Positions 15,240 to 23,597 of a DNA stretch of 29,705 nucleotides are shown here, piece after piece. Source of the stretch: Acholeplasmataceae bacterium (GTDB lineage: Bacteria; Bacillota; Negativicutes; Acidaminococcales; Acidaminococcaceae). A model generated the notes under the pieces. That model saw only the letters and a list, made by a program, of their open reading frames with translations, was not told where the DNA came from and searched no databases. Position 1 is the first letter of the stretch, and each line of letters starts with the position of its first letter. The position numbers and the translations under genes are program-made. Location: contig JAAYIB010000174.1 in NCBI GenBank assembly GCA_012744295.1, positions 1-29,705 on the forward strand, in the 5' to 3' direction.

Positions 15240-15691
15240 AGCTGTTAATTTTAAACGGACCCAACATCAACATGCTGGGCATCAGGGAAAGCGCCGTATA
15301 CGGAGCCGAGGATTATGTGGCTCTCTGTCAGTTCATCAAGGCGACTGCGCTGGAGCTGGGTGTGGAAACCGAAATCAAGCAGAGCAACTGCGAAGGTGAG
15401 CTGGTCACCTTCATCCAGGAGGCTTACGGCGAGGTTGACGGCATTGTTATCAATCCTGCCGCCTATACTCACTACAGCATTGCGCTGCTTGACGCTTTGA
15501 AGTCAGTCAAGATTCCGGCAATCGAGGTTCATCTGAGCAACATTCACGCACGCGAAGACTTCCGGCATAAGTCGGTGACCGCCGCGGCCTGCAAAGGGCA
15601 GATCTGCGGCCTTGGGTTTGACGGCTACGCGCTTGCGATGCGCGCACTGGTCGACATGAACAGGCAATTGGTTTTCAAACCACCGCAATAA
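15236..15691 (+). CDS. aroQ: 3-dehydroquinate dehydratase, type II
   Basis: Converts 3-dehydroquinate to 3-dehydroshikimate, third pathway step, by the type II (trans-elimination, dodecameric) enzyme. 151 residues. The N-terminal LNGPNINMLGIRE holds the catalytic Arg17, with Tyr22 following. NPAAYTHYS carries substrate-binding Asn and His, and EVHLSNIHARE the second histidine. It is the last gene of the operon and completes the set of seven shikimate enzymes. It has a strong ribosome site (GAGGGTGGAG) and a 4-base overlap with aroK. Confidence 0.96.
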   Translation: MKLLILNGPNINMLGIRESAVYGAEDYVALCQFIKATALELGVETEIKQSNCEGELVTFIQEAYGEVDGIVINPAAYTHYSIALLDALKSVKIPAIEVHLSNIHAREDFRHKSVTAAACKGQICGLGFDGYALAMRALVDMNRQLVFKPPQ

Positions 15692-15697
15692 AAAGCA

Positions 15698-15770
15698 AAA
15701 AAAGGGCTTCCGCCGTGTGATAACAAATGTTTGGTGTTTATCATTTGTCACACGAAGGAGGCCCTTTTTT
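15698..15770. terminator. Bidirectional terminator between aroQ and the RND pump gene
   Basis: A 73-base hairpin. The outer stem AAAAAAGGGC/GCCCTTTTTT supplies a T run on both strands. Inner stems are CGTGTGA/TCACACG (15714-15720/15748-15754) and CAAATG/CATTTG (15724-15729/15742-15747), with a 3-base bulge and a 12-base loop. It separates two convergent operons. Confidence 0.9.
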
Positions 15771-15780
15771 CGCTTTTTCG

Positions 15781-18700
15781 TTATTCTTCCCTGATGCGGT
15801 AGACGGCGGCGTAGATGACCGGCAGCACGACGAGCGTCAGAACGGTAGCTGCCGTCAGGCCGCAAGCGATTGCGACCGCCATGGCGTGCCAGAAGGGGCT
15901 GGCGAACATCGGCAGCAGACCGAGTATGGTCGTCAGTGCTGCCAGCATTATGGGGCGGAAGCGTACGAGGGCAGCTTCCAGCACCGCCTGCCTGGGCGGC
16001 AGGCCGGCATCCAAGTGCAGGCTGATTTGGTCAATCAGTACGACCGAGTTGCGGATGATGATGCCTGTCAGCGCCAGGATGCCTAGCTCCGCCATAAAGC
16101 CGAGGGAAGCCTTAAACAGGACGAGACCGAGCATGACCCCGATAATGCCGAGCGGCGCTGTGCAAATTATTACAAAAACCTTGCGAATGTCCTTGAGCTG
16201 CAGCATCAGGAGGACGAGCATGATGATAATCATGGCAGGCACGGGCTTGAGGAGCTGCGAGAGCGTATCCTTGCTTTTTTCCAGCGAACCGCCGATTTCT
16301 ATCTTGACGCCGGAAGGCAGGTTTTGCCGCAGTTCCTTCAGACCGGTGAAAACCTCACGGGTGACGTCGTTGTCTGTCTTGTCGCCGGCAATGCCGCCGC
16401 AGACAGTGATTGTAGGCAAGAGATTTCGCCGCCAGAGCATGTTGTCTTCTGCGTCATATTCGATGCGGGCAATCTGCGCCAAAGGCACGGCGCCGGAAGA
16501 AGTTGGTATTGTTACCGCGGCCAGGTCCTCAACGCTCGCACGGTCGGCTTCCCGCAGCCGGAAGATGACGTCGAGCGCCTGGTCCCCTTCGAGATATTCG
16601 GCAAGCTTATAGCCCGAAATCTGAGACTGCAGGGCCGCTGACACGGTTTTTCGGCTGAGCCCCATTTGACGAAGCTTATCGTTGTCTATCTCTACCTTCA
16701 GGCTTTTGCTTTTCTCCATCCAGTCGAAGCGAGTCATGGTAATACTTGGATGCTCCAGCATTTTTTCGCGGACAAGGAAAGCGTACCGCCTTGCAAGCGC
16801 ATCCGATTCCGCGGTTACCCTGATCATGACGGGGTAGGGGGAAGGCGGGCCGAGAGGAATCGAGCGCGAGTAACTCACGGCCTCGGGCAGGTGCTCGGAT
16901 GCCAGTTTTTTGATTTTGCCCTCCAGATAAGCCCTTTGTTCAAGGTCTTTCGCCACTACGATAATCTGGGCATAGTTAGTGCGGGGCTGCACCGGTTCTA
17001 TTACAAGGACGAAACGGGGAGCGCTTTCGCCGATATAGGAGGAAATTCTTTCAACGGCGTCATCGTCCTTGATCAGGTTCGTGAGTTTCAGCGCGGCAGC
17101 TTCGGTAGCCTTCAGGCTCGAACCCTCGGGCAGGTTCAGCTCGACCAGAATTTCCGGCCGGACAGAAGCAGGAAAAAATTCTTTTTTGATAATATTCAAT
17201 AATAAAAGCGAAGAAAGAAAGATGAAAGCCGTGAGGGCCAGGACCAAAGCTCGGTTTTTAAGCGACCAGGACAGCAACATGCGGAATTTGCGGTAAAAAG
17301 GCGTGTCCAGGTTTTCCCCTGCGCTAATCCGGCGCGGCCTGATCCAGGCGCAGCCGAGTACGGGCGCCACGGTGGCCGAAACCAGCCAGGAAAGCAAAAG
17401 TGCAAGGGAAATTACGGGAAAAAGCGAGCCTGCAAACTCGGAGGCGCTGGAACTGGAAAAGGCTATAGGCATAAAGCCGGCACAGGTTATCAGCGTTCCC
17501 GTGAGGAGAGGACGGGCACAGGCGGCAAAGGCGTGGCTTGCGGCCTTCTCGCGGTCCCAGCCTTCGGCCAGTTTTACCTCCATCAGGTCGACTACGACGA
17601 TGGAATCATCGACAAGCATCCCCAGGGCGACAATCAGCGCACCAAGCGATACCTTGTGCAGGTCTATGCCTAAAAGATACATGCCGATGAAGGTCGCAAG
17701 CAGCACGAGAGGAATGCAGACGGAAATAACGAAGCCCGAGCTGCGCCCAAGGGTCAGGAGACTGACCGCCATCACAATCGCAATCGCTTCAAAAAGACTT
17801 GTGGAAAATTCACCGATGGCATTTTTTACAACACGGGGTTGGTTTGCTACCTGTTCCAGACTGAAGCCAAGCGGCAATTCGTTTCTGACCTCGAAGGCGA
17901 GCCTGTCCAGATTTTCTCCAAGCGTGATGTTGTTGCCTCGTTCCTCCATGGAAAGCGCGATGCCGATGGCGGGAAGACCGTTGAAATACATCTTGGGCTC
18001 GGGCGGATCGGCATAGTCTTTCCCGACCTCGGCAATATCCCCAAGCCTTAAAATGCGGCCGCCGGCAGCAATTGGCACGGCCCTGAGGTTGTCGAGAGTA
18101 TCGCTCATTCCCGTCAGTCGCAGATAAATATTACTGTCACGTGTTTCGTGAGTTCCGCTCGGATAAACCGAGGTAGCAGCCTTTACGGCCTCTGCGATGT
18201 CATCCGTGCCAAGACCGAGCTGTGCCATTCTTGCGCTTGAAATCCTGATATAGATTTTTTGCGGCTGGACGCCTATCAGCTCAACTTTTTTGACGTCGGG
18301 CACAAAAAAGAATTTTTGTTTGATTTTTTCTGCGACCAGGCGCATTTCCTCATAGGAGAAGCTTTCAGAGGTAACAGCGTAAATATTGCCGTAGACATCG
18401 TCAAACCTGTCGTTGAAAAACGGCCCCGACACCCCTTGCGGCAAAGTGGCGCGAGCGTCGTTCACTATGTTGCGCAGCTCCAGCCAGCGCTGACGGATTT
18501 CTTTGGGAGGGACTGTTTCCTTCAGATAGACGTTGATTACGCAGACGCCCGGGCGTGAGTAGCTTGTAAGATAGTCAATATTGGGCACGTTCTGGATTTC
18601 TTTTTCCAGCTTGTCGGTTACAAGCTCTTCCATTTCTCTGGCGGTTGCCCCCGGCCAGCTTGCCGTTACAACCATTTGCTTGATTGCAAATGTTGGGTCT

Positions 18701-18816
18701 TCGGAGCGTCCCAGCGTTTTAAAGGCGTAGACGCCCATGATTACGGTGAGAAAAATAAAAAAATAAATGATCTGCCTGTGCCTTATCGACCAGGAAGCCC
18801 AGTTGCTGCCGTTCAT
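15781..18816 (-). CDS. RND-family efflux pump, inner-membrane permease subunit
   Basis: A proton-driven export permease that works with a periplasmic adaptor and an outer-membrane channel. 1011 residues in two homologous halves, each with a first membrane helix, a large periplasmic loop and further helices. The proton-relay pair lies in LVDDSIVVVD (Asp403, Asp404), equivalent to Asp407/408 of AcrB, so it is of the hydrophobe/amphiphile efflux (HAE) kind rather than a heavy-metal pump. The N-terminal half carries the ASWPGAT motif typical of the family. It starts inside the adaptor gene (ATGA overlap) and is the last gene of the operon. No TolC-like gene is present in the operon. Substrates are unknown; drugs, bile salts and fatty acids are common for the family. 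Confidence 0.93.
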   Translation of the reverse strand: MNGSNWASWSIRHRQIIYFFIFLTVIMGVYAFKTLGRSEDPTFAIKQMVVTASWPGATAREMEELVTDKLEKEIQNVPNIDYLTSYSRPGVCVINVYLKETVPPKEIRQRWLELRNIVNDARATLPQGVSGPFFNDRFDDVYGNIYAVTSESFSYEEMRLVAEKIKQKFFFVPDVKKVELIGVQPQKIYIRISSARMAQLGLGTDDIAEAVKAATSVYPSGTHETRDSNIYLRLTGMSDTLDNLRAVPIAAGGRILRLGDIAEVGKDYADPPEPKMYFNGLPAIGIALSMEERGNNITLGENLDRLAFEVRNELPLGFSLEQVANQPRVVKNAIGEFSTSLFEAIAIVMAVSLLTLGRSSGFVISVCIPLVLLATFIGMYLLGIDLHKVSLGALIVALGMLVDDSIVVVDLMEVKLAEGWDREKAASHAFAACARPLLTGTLITCAGFMPIAFSSSSASEFAGSLFPVISLALLLSWLVSATVAPVLGCAWIRPRRISAGENLDTPFYRKFRMLLSWSLKNRALVLALTAFIFLSSLLLLNIIKKEFFPASVRPEILVELNLPEGSSLKATEAAALKLTNLIKDDDAVERISSYIGESAPRFVLVIEPVQPRTNYAQIIVVAKDLEQRAYLEGKIKKLASEHLPEAVSYSRSIPLGPPSPYPVMIRVTAESDALARRYAFLVREKMLEHPSITMTRFDWMEKSKSLKVEIDNDKLRQMGLSRKTVSAALQSQISGYKLAEYLEGDQALDVIFRLREADRASVEDLAAVTIPTSSGAVPLAQIARIEYDAEDNMLWRRNLLPTITVCGGIAGDKTDNDVTREVFTGLKELRQNLPSGVKIEIGGSLEKSKDTLSQLLKPVPAMIIIMLVLLMLQLKDIRKVFVIICTAPLGIIGVMLGLVLFKASLGFMAELGILALTGIIIRNSVVLIDQISLHLDAGLPPRQAVLEAALVRFRPIMLAALTTILGLLPMFASPFWHAMAVAIACGLTAATVLTLVVLPVIYAAVYRIREE

Positions 18817-19934
18817 TCGTAAACACCCGCCTCCGGCCTGACCATTTGTCCTTCCGTTAATTTGTTCGTACCGCCTGCTACCACGACGTCGCCCTGCGCA
18901 AGACCTCTTTCTATCCTTACCTTGTTGCCGCTGTAGCCTGCGACGACAACGGGCGTCAGATAGACGCGGTTGTCCTTAACCAGCCAGACTTTGGGCGTTG
19001 AGTCGGTCTGGTAGATGGCGCTGCCGGGAAGCAGTACGGCGGAACTCTTCTCCGATTCTATGCGGACCTTCGCCGTCATGCCGAGCTTGACCGCGGACGG
19101 GGCATCTTCGAGCGACAGGCGGGCCTTGTAGGTACGTGTTACGGTATCGGCGGCAGGAGCAATTTCCCTGACGGTACCGACCGCGCTCGTCTGTCCGAGC
19201 GCCCAGAAGACGACACTGACTTTTTGTCCGACTTTTATTTTGCCTGCACGGTTTTCGGGAATAAAAAACTGGACTTCCTTTTCACCGTTTTTAATCAGGG
19301 TAATCATGGGTACGCCGGCGGCGGCAATCTGCCCTGCTTCACCGTTAACGGCCGCCACCACTCCCGCGAAGTCGGCCGTCAGTCTTGTGTATTCCAATTG
19401 GTTGCCGCTTGCCGTGAACTGTGCCTCGGCCTGTCTTACGGCGGCGCTTGCCGCTGTTTCCTGATTTTGGTAGTATTCCATTGTGGCCTTGCTGACGGCG
19501 CCGCTTTGATAAAGCATTTCATAGCGTCTCGCGTTGTCCCCGGCCAGCCTTTGCTGGGAGAGGGCGGCCTCCAAGGCGGCATTCCCCGATTTGACTGCCT
19601 GGACGACGTCCCTGGCGTCAATTTCCATCAGTACCTGTCCCGGTACGACCGCATCGCCCAGGTTCACGACGCGTCTGACTATTTTGCCGGAAACCTGGAA
19701 GGCCAGATTGCTTTCATAGCGGCCGCGGACTTCGCCCGGGTAAGAGTTTTCTTCCGAAGAAGCAACCGAACCGATTGTCACGGTCCTGACAAGAGGTGGT
19801 TCTTTTTTTAGCTCAGGCTCGGAACCCAAAGACGTAAAGAGGCGAAAGGCTAAGAAGAGCACTATGAGGGCCGCCAAAACAAGCAGTTGCTTTTTTTGCA
19901 GTTGAATTGACGCAAACTTTTCCTTGAAAGACAT
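18813..19934 (-). CDS. RND efflux periplasmic adaptor (membrane fusion protein)
   Basis: A 373-residue adaptor linking the inner-membrane pump to an outer-membrane channel. It has a single N-terminal membrane anchor (about residues 16-33) and no lipobox cysteine. A biotinyl/lipoyl-like half motif around GKIVRRVVNLGDAVVPGQVL follows, then a helical hairpin with low coiled-coil strength (about 105-165), the second lipoyl half, a beta-barrel and the membrane-proximal domain. ATG 19934 is preceded by TTAGGAGG. It is 11 bases after tetR and overlaps the permease gene by 4 bases. Confidence 0.92.
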   Translation of the reverse strand: MSFKEKFASIQLQKKQLLVLAALIVLFLAFRLFTSLGSEPELKKEPPLVRTVTIGSVASSEENSYPGEVRGRYESNLAFQVSGKIVRRVVNLGDAVVPGQVLMEIDARDVVQAVKSGNAALEAALSQQRLAGDNARRYEMLYQSGAVSKATMEYYQNQETAASAAVRQAEAQFTASGNQLEYTRLTADFAGVVAAVNGEAGQIAAAGVPMITLIKNGEKEVQFFIPENRAGKIKVGQKVSVVFWALGQTSAVGTVREIAPAADTVTRTYKARLSLEDAPSAVKLGMTAKVRIESEKSSAVLLPGSAIYQTDSTPKVWLVKDNRVYLTPVVVAGYSGNKVRIERGLAQGDVVVAGGTNKLTEGQMVRPEAGVYE

Positions 19935-19945
19935 TTTACGGCCTC

Positions 19946-20557
19946 CTAATTTTTGCTGATCAAGGCAAGATAAGACTCGAGGGCTTTTTCCAGGTATTTC
20001 TGCTTCCCTTCCTCGGTCAGGGCGCCGAGGTTACGAACGAAATCCTGCGTTAGAAAGAAAAACACAATCAGGCTTTCGAGTGTGAAGGCTACATGCGTAG
20101 GTTTCAGTTCAGGAGAAATAGTGCCGCCTTCAACCCCTTTGGAGACCTGCTCCAGGATGAATTGGTGAATTTTAAATAGTTTTGACTGTACAAAGTTGTC
20201 ACAAAAACCTGATGGCATTAAAAGCTCGCGGTATACAAGGTTGACCTGGTTGGGATTCTGATTTTGGATGTCGGCAACGTTACGGACATATAAGCAGATC
20301 TTCTCAAGAGGTGAAAGCGGCTGGCTGTCTACATGTTCAATCAGATTGAGAAAAACCATGGCCTCTGAGTTGAGTACTGCCTGGTAGAGATTTTTCTTGC
20401 CTCCGTAGTAATAAGAGATCAGCGCTCCGTTGGCGCCCGACAAAGTGGCTATATCCTTGACGGAAACGCTGTTAAAGGCGTTGCTGCTGAAAAGTTCCGT
20501 TGCGGCGCGGAGGATTCTGTCAGCAGAGGAAAGATTGTTTTCTTTTGCAATCGGCAT
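19946..20557 (-). CDS. TetR/AcrR-family repressor of the RND operon
   Basis: A 203-residue one-component regulator. The N-terminal helix-turn-helix (about 12-58) includes the family pattern SVKDIATLSGANGALISYYYGGK. The C-terminal part is a variable ligand-binding helical domain, so the inducer cannot be predicted. I set the start at ATG 20557; the frame runs back to a TTG at 20569, but that TTG is part of the ribosome site TTGGAGGTAACT. As first gene of the tetR-adaptor-pump operon it is most likely an autorepressor that controls the pump. An inverted repeat just upstream (20579-20596) is a candidate operator. Confidence 0.92.
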   Translation of the reverse strand: MPIAKENNLSSADRILRAATELFSSNAFNSVSVKDIATLSGANGALISYYYGGKKNLYQAVLNSEAMVFLNLIEHVDSQPLSPLEKICLYVRNVADIQNQNPNQVNLVYRELLMPSGFCDNFVQSKLFKIHQFILEQVSKGVEGGTISPELKPTHVAFTLESLIVFFFLTQDFVRNLGALTEEGKQKYLEKALESYLALISKN

Positions 20558-20578
20558 AGTTACCTCCAAAACATATAA

Positions 20579-20596
20579 ATTAAATGATTGATTAAT
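20579..20596. promoter_or_regulatory. Candidate TetR operator
   Basis: An imperfect inverted repeat, ATTAAATGA against TTGATTAAT (7 of 9 pairs). It lies just downstream of the predicted start of tetR operon transcription, where bound repressor would block RNA polymerase. Inference from position and symmetry only. Confidence 0.45.
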
Positions 20597-20608
20597 ATTT
20601 CTGTCTTG

Positions 20609-20636
20609 ATTATAGCACTCCGGCAGGAAGTTTCAA
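20609..20636 (-). promoter_or_regulatory. Promoter of the tetR-adaptor-pump operon
   Basis: On the minus strand: TTGAAA (20636-20631), 16-base spacer, perfect TATAAT (20614-20609). Between it and the divergent serA promoter, 20640-20750 holds nothing I can name. Confidence 0.78.
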
Positions 20637-20753
20637 GTTAAAGGGACGCAAATTTCCGGCCGCGCAGACAGGTGCATGTCAGAGCTGACGCAGGGCGACA
20701 ATCAGGAAATTCCGACGTCAGAAGACAGAAGGTAAATAATTTTAATATTTGTC

Positions 20754-20782
20754 TTGACAATATTAGGGCGGAGAAGTAGAAT
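20754..20782 (+). promoter_or_regulatory. Promoter of serA
   Basis: TTGACA (20754-20759), 17-base spacer, TAGAAT (20777-20782), followed by the T-box leader. Confidence 0.82.
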
Positions 20783-20788
20783 ATGACA

Positions 20789-21052
20789 TATGCTTGAGAA
20801 TTACATATTTGCAATCGATGAAAGAGACAAGTAAGTCAAAAGCTTTGTTCAGAGAGCCGGCGTTCAGTGCGAGCCGGTCGGGCTGCAGACTGAATCCGCT
20901 CCGGAGATGGCAGGGGTAGCAACCTGCCCGGGTTCGACCGATATATCGGGCATGAGGCCACAGACTTGTTGTCTGTGGTGAAATAAGGTGGCACCACGTG
21001 AGTAATGCTCTCGTCCTTGATCTTTGTAATGATCAGGCACGGGAGTTTTTTT
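20789..21052 (+). promoter_or_regulatory. T-box leader, serine-specific, upstream of serA
   Basis: A tRNA-sensing transcription-attenuation leader. Stem I ends with GAA followed by TCC (20895-20897), the position of the specifier codon in known T-boxes; TCC is a serine codon. A stem III-like hairpin CCACAGAC/GTCTGTGG (20958-20965/20971-20978) precedes the T-box sequence AAGGTGGCACCACG (20985-20998). Within it TGGC would pair with a tRNA ending GCCA, which fits the G discriminator of bacterial tRNA-Ser. The competing terminator runs from 21008 to the T run at 21046-21052. Uncharged tRNA-Ser should stabilise the antiterminator and allow serA transcription. Confidence 0.9.
21008..21052 (+). terminator. 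Attenuator terminator of the serine T-box
   Basis: CTC...TTGATC pairs with GATCAGG...GAG, with a few mismatches and an 8-base loop, then seven T ending at 21052. It lies directly after the T-box sequence and 24 bases before the serA start. Confidence 0.85.
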
Positions 21053-21076
21053 ATTACCAACTTAGGAGGAATTGAA

Positions 21077-22660
21077 ATGAAGATTATCGTCACTGAAAAA
21101 ATTGCGGATAAGGGTATCGAGCTGCTGCAGAATACGCCCGGAGTGGAAGTCGTTGTCTACAGGGAACTGAAAAGGGAAGAATTGCTTGATGTCATCGATC
21201 AGTATGATGCCATGATCGTGCGCAGCGTGACAAAGGTTGACGAGGAACTGTATAAAAGAGCCACAAAGCTCAAGGTCGTGGGTCGTGCCGGCAATGGCGT
21301 CGACAACATCGAAATGGACGGCGCAACCAAGCGAGGCATTATCGTCGTCAATACGCCGGAATCAAACATTGTTTCCGCTGCCGAGATGACGATTGCGCTG
21401 ATGCTGGCATCGGCGCGCAACATGGTCAAGGGGCATAATCTGCTGATGGCCGGGGAATGGGGCAGAACAGGGCTCAGAGGTTCGGAAATGCTGCACAAGA
21501 CTTTGGGCATCATCGGCCTCGGCCGTATCGGCGCGCTTGTTACGGCCAGAATGCAGGCCTTCGGCATGAAAGTGATAGCCTTCGACCCTTATATTACGGA
21601 CGCCAGATTCAAAAAATTCGGCGTGGAAAAATGCGAGACGCTAAAAGAGCTGCTGCAAAAAGCCGATATTATCAGCATCCATACGCCTAAAACCGAGGAA
21701 ACGATAAATATCATTACGAAGGAGGAGCTTGCCCTCTGCAAAAAAGGCGTGCGCATTGTCAACTGCGCTCGCGGCGGCCTGATCAACGAGGAAGACTTGT
21801 ATGAGGCAATCCGGGAGGGAATAGTCGCCAGCGCGGGCATAGACGTATTGAAGGACGAGCCGCATGCGATTTCTCCTTTGATTCAATTACCGCAATGCGT
21901 CTTGACGCCGCACATTGGAGCCGACACGGACGAAGCGCAGGACAACGTGGGCGTGACTATCGCCAGGGAGGTATTAAGCGCGCTTAAGGGCGAGATGGTA
22001 GCCAATGCGGTAAATTTGCCGACGCTGCATCCGCACGACCTCGAAGACATGAAAACTTATTTGCAGCTTGGCGAGTACCTGGGAAAATTCTACTACCAGA
22101 TGGAAAAAAACATCGTAGAAAAAGTGGAGGTAATTTATCAGGGCGAAATTGCGGAAATGGAAACCGAAATGGTTACCCGCGCAATCCTGAAAGGCTTGTT
22201 TGAACCAATACTGAAAGAACGCGTCAACTATGTAAATGCTGCTTTGGCCGCTTCCGGGCGGGGCATCGACGTACTGGAAAGCAAAATGACCGCCAACGAG
22301 AAACGGTTCAGCATGATTACTCTGAAAATCAGCGGCAAAGACGGTGCCTTCACGGTTAGCGGCACAGTCTTAGGACAAAATGAGATCCGCATAGTGGAGA
22401 TTAACGGTTATGAATTTGACGTGACGCCGGCACAATACATGCTGGTGGCCCGCAACCAGGATAAGCCCGGCATGATCGGCCAGATCGGCACGCTTTTAGG
22501 TGCGAGCCGCATCAACATAGCGAACATGCAGGTAAGCCGCAACAACAAGGAAGGTGCGGCGATGATGTTTATGTCGGTCGATTCCGAGGTCGCCAAGGAA
22601 ACCTTGAATCTGCTGCAGGGCATCGACGGAATCACGCAGGTAAACCTGGTCAAACTGTAA
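21077..22660 (+). CDS. serA: D-3-phosphoglycerate dehydrogenase
   Basis: Oxidises 3-phosphoglycerate to 3-phosphohydroxypyruvate with NAD+, the first step of serine synthesis. 527 residues from ATG 21077, after TTAGGAGGAATT; the upstream frame from 21005 lies in the T-box terminator and is not used. It is the long form: catalytic/NAD domains about 1-315, with GLGRIG (147-152) and active-site Arg232, Glu261 and His279; an intervening (ASB) domain about 320-440; and a C-terminal ACT domain about 453-527. Feedback by serine through the ACT domain is known in some relatives. No other serine genes adjoin it, and it appears monocistronic. Confidence 0.96.
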   Translation: MKIIVTEKIADKGIELLQNTPGVEVVVYRELKREELLDVIDQYDAMIVRSVTKVDEELYKRATKLKVVGRAGNGVDNIEMDGATKRGIIVVNTPESNIVSAAEMTIALMLASARNMVKGHNLLMAGEWGRTGLRGSEMLHKTLGIIGLGRIGALVTARMQAFGMKVIAFDPYITDARFKKFGVEKCETLKELLQKADIISIHTPKTEETINIITKEELALCKKGVRIVNCARGGLINEEDLYEAIREGIVASAGIDVLKDEPHAISPLIQLPQCVLTPHIGADTDEAQDNVGVTIAREVLSALKGEMVANAVNLPTLHPHDLEDMKTYLQLGEYLGKFYYQMEKNIVEKVEVIYQGEIAEMETEMVTRAILKGLFEPILKERVNYVNAALAASGRGIDVLESKMTANEKRFSMITLKISGKDGAFTVSGTVLGQNEIRIVEINGYEFDVTPAQYMLVARNQDKPGMIGQIGTLLGASRINIANMQVSRNNKEGAAMMFMSVDSEVAKETLNLLQGIDGITQVNLVKL

Positions 22661-22668
22661 AAACATAG

Positions 22669-22756
22669 AAACCCCCGAAGTCGCAAGTGTGCTGACTCCC
22701 AAGGTTAGACGCGGAATCTAACTATCGGGCATCAGTACAAGCCTTCGGGGGTTTTT
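22669..22756. terminator. Long branched bidirectional terminator between serA and xpt
   Basis: A 12-bp perfect outer stem, AAACCCCCGAAG (22669-22680) with CTTCGGGGGTTT (22743-22754). It is followed by T on the plus strand and by a T run on the minus strand as well. The 62-base interior folds again: TGCTGA/TCAGTA, CCC/GGG and GTTAGA/TCTAAC (22704-22709/22717-22722). The interior is unusually long and ordered for a simple terminator. Confidence 0.85.
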
Positions 22757-22762
22757 ACCTAA

Positions 22763-23344
22763 TTACTCATTGTCGTCGGCAAAGAGAATTCTGCCGTTTT
22801 CGAACGCCTTGATCCGTGCCAGCGCTTCGACCTGATAGCCGGCTTCGAGCAAACGCCTGCGGCCCGGCTGGAAGGATTTTTCAATGACGATGCCGATGCC
22901 GACGACGCGGCTGCCGGCTTGACGCACGAGCTCGGCGAGTCCCATCGCTGCTTCGCCGTTAGCCAGAAAATCATCAAGAATCAGGATATTTTCGTTCGGC
23001 GGCAGAAATTTTTTCAGAACCGAAACATTGTTCGTGGTATTCTTGGTAAAGGAAAAAACCTGCGTGCTGTAGGAGTTTTCATTCATTATCGAAGACTTCT
23101 GCTTGCGTGCGAAGACTACCGGAACATGAAAGAATAAGGCCGTGGTAAGGGCGACGGCAATGCCGGAAGATTCAATGGTCAGGATCTTGGTAACGTTTTT
23201 GCCTGCAAACCTTTGGCTGAATTCCCTGCCGAGCTCCATCATCAGTTCAGGGTCTATCTGGTGATTGAGAAAGGCGTCGACCTTGAGTATGGAATTGTTG
23301 ACGACGACTCCCTCGTTGATGATTTTTTCCTTTAACAAGAGCAT
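22763..23344 (-). CDS. xpt: Xanthine phosphoribosyltransferase
   Basis: Salvages xanthine (and often guanine) to the nucleotide with PRPP in the cytoplasm. 193 residues, the length of Bacillus Xpt. The PRPP-binding motif is ILILDDFLANGEA (near residues 100-112), and VFARKQKSS is the family's base/flexible-loop segment. ATG 23344 follows AGAGGTG. In many Firmicutes xpt is governed by a guanine riboswitch; I looked for its conserved core in the upstream 250 bases (minus strand) and did not find one. Confidence 0.93.
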   Translation of the reverse strand: MLLLKEKIINEGVVVNNSILKVDAFLNHQIDPELMMELGREFSQRFAGKNVTKILTIESSGIAVALTTALFFHVPVVFARKQKSSIMNENSYSTQVFSFTKNTTNNVSVLKKFLPPNENILILDDFLANGEAAMGLAELVRQAGSRVVGIGIVIEKSFQPGRRRLLEAGYQVEALARIKAFENGRILFADDNE

Positions 23345-23562
23345 GATTGCACCTCTGCTTAGTTATCTTATAACCATTAGAATAAAATAATTTTGCCGTT
23401 TAGTCCAGCTTTTTAGTAAAAATGTGCAAGAAATTGTAAAATTTATAACTATCTTGAGGTTAAAACAGCGGGCGTCAGAAATAGAAGGCAATGAACAGAA
23501 CAAAAGTTCACACGGATAGTACAAAAAATAAAACTAATTATCACAAATATATACAGATAACC

Positions 23563-23591
23563 TTGACAAATCAAAACGATACTGTCATAAT
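23563..23591 (+). promoter_or_regulatory. Promoter of the ilv-leu operon
   Basis: TTGACA (23563-23568), 17-base spacer, CATAAT (23586-23591). The AT-rich stretch 23345-23560 before it must hold the xpt promoter on the other strand, but I see no clear element there. Confidence 0.8.
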
Positions 23592-23597
23592 GTAAAA

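Noticed and set aside
22704..22722. GTTAGAC...ATCTAAC resembling integron attC core sites
   Set aside because: The core sequences match GTTRRRY and RYYYAAC, but their order is reversed relative to attC and the spacing is only a 7-base loop. There is no integrase. It is part of the terminator's inner hairpin.
23345..23560. A guanine/xanthine riboswitch upstream of xpt
   Set aside because: The conserved purine riboswitch core and its flanking stems were not found on the minus strand, and no terminator precedes xpt.
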